Below are positions 4,981 through 6,954 of a stretch of DNA of 6,954 nucleotides, in pieces (the first letter of the stretch is position 1; the number at the start of each line of letters is the position of its first letter). The notes beneath the pieces are model-generated. The model was not told where the DNA came from. It ran no database searches and was given only the letters and a program-made list of their open reading frames with translations. The stretch comes from an uncultured Eubacteriales bacterium (lineage in GTDB: Bacteria > Bacillota > Clostridia > Lachnospirales > Lachnospiraceae), in assembly GCA_902783795.1 (NCBI GenBank), contig CACZSO010000333.1, forward strand, positions 1-6,954, in the 5' to 3' direction. The position numbers and the translations under genes were made by a program.

Positions 4981-6540
4981 ATGAAAAAACTGTCTGAAGT
5001 CCGCGTGGAAAACGGCGTCGGCACCCTGTATGTGGATGGAAAACCCTTTATTGGCCTTGGAGGAGAACTTCACAATTCCAGTGCTTCCAGCACTGAATAC
5101 ATGCGGGAGAAAATCTGGCCGGCACTTCGTCCGCTCCATGTCAATTCCATTGTAGCGACCGTTTCCTGGGAACAGATTGAGCCGGAAGAGGGCGTGTTTG
5201 ATTTTCAAATCGTGGATGATCTGATTGCGGATGCCACCAAAGAGGGCATCAAGCTGACAATCATCTGGTTTGCACTCTGGAAAAACGGCATTTCAAGTTA
5301 TGTTCCGGAATGGGTTAAACTTGACCGTAAAACTTACTGGCCCTGCGTCAGCCTGAATGCGACGAAGGTTTCAACAAGATTTGGCGATAACGCGCATCGT
5401 ACCATCAGCCCGCTTTGCAAGGCTGCGGTGGAAGCGGATGCAAGAGCATTCCGCGCACTGATGAAGCACATTGATGAGGTGGATACCGAGGGAACCGTTA
5501 TCATGATGCAGATCGAAAATGAGATCGGCCTCATCGGCTCTCCCCGTGACTATTCTGATTTTGCAAATGCCCGTTTTGCGGAACCGGTTCCGGAAGCGGT
5601 TGCCAAAGAATACGGCGTTTCAGGCAGCTGGAGAGAAGCTTTCGGAACGGATGCAGAAGAGTATTTCATGGCGTGGTATTATTCCACTGCTGTTGAGACG
5701 ATTGCATCCGCGGGACAGGCGGAGCACAATATCCCCATGTACGCGAATGCCTGGCTGCAGCAGTATCCAGACCGTCCGGGTGCTTATCCGAGCGGCGGCC
5801 CGATCATGAAGATGCGCCGCATGTGGCGTCTTGGCGCTCCCACGCTCTGCATGCTTGCGCCAGATATTTATGTTCCTTACTTTGAAAAAGTCATCGCTGA
5901 GTATTCTTCCGACGGCAATCCGCTGTTTATTCCCGAGACACAGACCAATGTGCGCTCGGCTGCCACTGTTTTCCTTGCAGTCTGTGAGTACAACACCATG
6001 GGATTCAATCCTTTCGGAATCGAATCCGTATTCGGCGTAAAGCGTGAGATGGACAGCGGTTTCCTGATGTCCCTCAATATTAACATGTCCGCGTTCTCCA
6101 ACGAAGGATCCGAAGTGTATCTGCCGAAGAGCTATGAACTTCTGCACAGCATGATGGATCTGATTATCCCTGCGCGCGGCACCGGGAAACTCCGCGGATT
6201 CTTCAACGGGGACACGGATACGGGCAAGCTGATTCCGTTCTCCAAGTATGATGTGCATGTAACCTACGGCGGTCAGATGCAGGGCAAGCCTCCCGCGGGC
6301 GGTGCCATTCTGGAAGTCTCCGAGGATGAGTTCTATGTATTCGGAACCAATTTCCGCGCAGAATTCGTGCCCAAGAACAATGAGATGCTGACGGTGGAAC
6401 CCATCAGAATTGAAGAAGGTAGATTTGTCGACGGAAAGTGGGTTCGCGGGCGTATCCTCAATGGCGACGAGCGGCGTGTATCCATTCCGTTCATGCCCAG
6501 CATCATCCGCATTAAGCTTCAGAGTTATGAAACCTGCTGA
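4981..6540 (+). CDS. Clan GH-A beta-galactosidase-like glycosidase (GH35/GH42-like, DUF5597-type)
   Basis: This is a predicted retaining glycosidase, probably acting on terminal beta-galactosides inside the cell, since no signal peptide is present (MKKLSEVRVENGVGTLYVDG). It has 519 aa. A catalytic (beta/alpha)8 barrel spans about residues 15-370 and opens with the family signature IGLGGELHNSSASS. The acid/base is E181 in MMQIENEIGLIG and the nucleophile is E319 in PLFIPETQTN, the expected clan GH-A pair. A beta-rich C-terminal domain (about 385-515; EFYVFGTNFRAEF, then SIPFMPSIIRIKL) corresponds to the DUF5597-type domain of beta-galactosidase-like proteins. The start is fixed by AAGGAGG six bases before the ATG. 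The gene stands alone, with no transporter or regulator beside it. Substrate assignment is inference: galactoside is the family expectation and other glycosides are possible. Confidence 0.88.
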   Translation: MKKLSEVRVENGVGTLYVDGKPFIGLGGELHNSSASSTEYMREKIWPALRPLHVNSIVATVSWEQIEPEEGVFDFQIVDDLIADATKEGIKLTIIWFALWKNGISSYVPEWVKLDRKTYWPCVSLNATKVSTRFGDNAHRTISPLCKAAVEADARAFRALMKHIDEVDTEGTVIMMQIENEIGLIGSPRDYSDFANARFAEPVPEAVAKEYGVSGSWREAFGTDAEEYFMAWYYSTAVETIASAGQAEHNIPMYANAWLQQYPDRPGAYPSGGPIMKMRRMWRLGAPTLCMLAPDIYVPYFEKVIAEYSSDGNPLFIPETQTNVRSAATVFLAVCEYNTMGFNPFGIESVFGVKREMDSGFLMSLNINMSAFSNEGSEVYLPKSYELLHSMMDLIIPARGTGKLRGFFNGDTDTGKLIPFSKYDVHVTYGGQMQGKPPAGGAILEVSEDEFYVFGTNFRAEFVPKNNEMLTVEPIRIEEGRFVDGKWVRGRILNGDERRVSIPFMPSIIRIKLQSYETC

Positions 6541-6807
6541 TCTCTGAATTCTCCATAGGCAGATAGAATCTGAACGGATTCTGAACTGAAAGAAACAGCG
6601 CAATATTCTCGGGGGCTGTAAAAAATATGCATCTGGCTGCGGTTTTTCTTATCCAGCATATGATTATTATCTGCATTTTTATTCATAGTATTACATGTGA
6701 TTTTTTCTCTTTTTCATCCTTTTTTTCCATTATTTTATCGTTTTTTAAATGTCGGCAAAAATGCTTTCGCTCCCAATTCGCTCCCACGGTCACTTTTCGA
6801 GCAAAAT
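6541..6807. other. Noncoding stretch after the glycosidase gene
   Basis: No gene is supported here. AGAATC (6565-6570) and GATTCT (6577-6582) form a short stem without a T-run, and TCTGAAC occurs twice in a row around it. From about 6690 to 6750 the plus strand is a strong T-rich run. No good terminator for the glycosidase is seen before the bidirectional one at 6808-6855. Confidence 0.5.
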
Positions 6808-6855
6808 AAAAAACCCAGTGTAAACGCTGCAAGGCGCATAAACACTGGGTTTTTT
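6808..6855. terminator. Bidirectional intrinsic terminator between glycosidase and tRNA genes
   Basis: AAAAAACCCAGTGT (6808-6821) and ACACTGGGTTTTTT (6842-6855) are perfect 14-base inverted copies. The inner sequence can add a short GCG-containing stem. Each strand ends in T6, so it can end the tRNA transcript (minus strand, 4 bases after the gene) and any plus-strand transcript from the glycosidase side. Confidence 0.85.
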
Positions 6856-6859
6856 GAAG

Positions 6860-6933
6860 TAGCGGGAGGGAGATTTGAACTCCCGACCTCCGGGTTATGA
6901 GCCCGACGAGCTTCCAGACTGCTCTACCCCGCG
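6860..6933 (-). tRNA. Initiator tRNA-Met (CAU)
   Basis: The 74-nt gene begins CGCGGGGTAGAGCAG and holds the anticodon loop CTCATAA (anticodon CAU), with the three G:C pairs GGG/CCC in the anticodon stem that mark initiator tRNAs. The T arm is GGGAG-TTCAAAT-CTCCC. The acceptor end is TCCCGCT plus discriminator A, and CCA is not encoded (ACTT follows). Position 1:72 is unpaired as in initiators, but as C-U rather than the usual C-A. The D stem GAGC/GCTC has A11:U24. The window ends 21 bases upstream, so its promoter is not fully visible; a TATTCT at 6944-6939 could be a -10 box. Confidence 0.95.
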
Positions 6934-6954
6934 TTATCAGAATATGGGGCCTAC

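Noticed and set aside
5620..6603. Minus-strand ORF of 327 codons
   Set aside because: It is the antisense shadow of the glycosidase gene, whose catalytic motifs and ribosome site are clear.
6627..6809. Hydrophobic 60-codon plus-strand ORF
   Set aside because: The hydrophobic residues come from the T-rich tract; there is no proper ribosome site, and it ends in the terminator.
6697..6900. Plus-strand ORF ending GGRFELPTSGL
   Set aside because: The ending is the familiar false peptide made by reading antisense through a tRNA T arm; the tRNA explains it.
1..6954. CRISPR array, toxin-antitoxin pair or defence island
   Set aside because: No regularly spaced direct repeats, cas-like genes, paired small ORFs or known defence domains were seen on either strand.

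Overview
The window looks like chromosomal DNA of a low-to-mid GC Firmicute, most likely a gut-type Clostridium of the Lachnospiraceae kind. The grounds are purine-rich AGGAGG-type ribosome binding sites, a Clostridia-style IS256-family transposase, a DUF1848 protein, and an initiator tRNA gene that does not encode its CCA end. The species cannot be named from the sequence alone.

Left block (1-2673, all minus strand). Read in the direction of transcription, the order is a promoter (TTGCAA-17-TATAAG), a DUF1848 protein with a C-terminal CX3CX2C cysteine cluster, DNA-3-methyladenine glycosylase I (tag), and two GNAT acetyltransferases. The second GNAT runs off the left edge. The last three genes are tightly packed: the tag stop overlaps one possible GNAT start by ATGA, and the two GNAT genes overlap by ATGA. 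This looks like one small operon pairing alkylation repair (Tag) with an iron-sulfur-type protein of unknown function and two acetyltransferases.

Middle block (2674-4980). A gene-poor stretch holds hairpins and short minus-strand reading frames that may be remains of a lost gene. It is followed by an IS256-family insertion sequence on the plus strand. Its transposase carries all three catalytic D/D/E positions, but the frame has no ATG near the family's usual start (only an upstream GTG and a well-placed CTG), and only the inner part of the left terminal repeat is recognisable. The right end is clear, and between it and the transposase stop lies an unusually structured noncoding stretch. After the IS comes a visibly AT-rich segment with one unassigned small ORF.

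Right block (4884-6954). A large imperfect palindrome overlaps a TTGACA promoter element in front of a stand-alone, apparently cytoplasmic clan GH-A beta-galactosidase-like enzyme (GH35/GH42-like with a DUF5597-type C-terminus). The palindrome is the best candidate for a specific operator here. The window closes with a bidirectional terminator and an initiator tRNA-Met on the minus strand.

No complete novel defence or mobile system is visible. The items most worth a second look are the GH operator-like palindrome, the DUF1848-Tag-GNAT-GNAT operon, and the possibly crippled IS with its structured 3' end.
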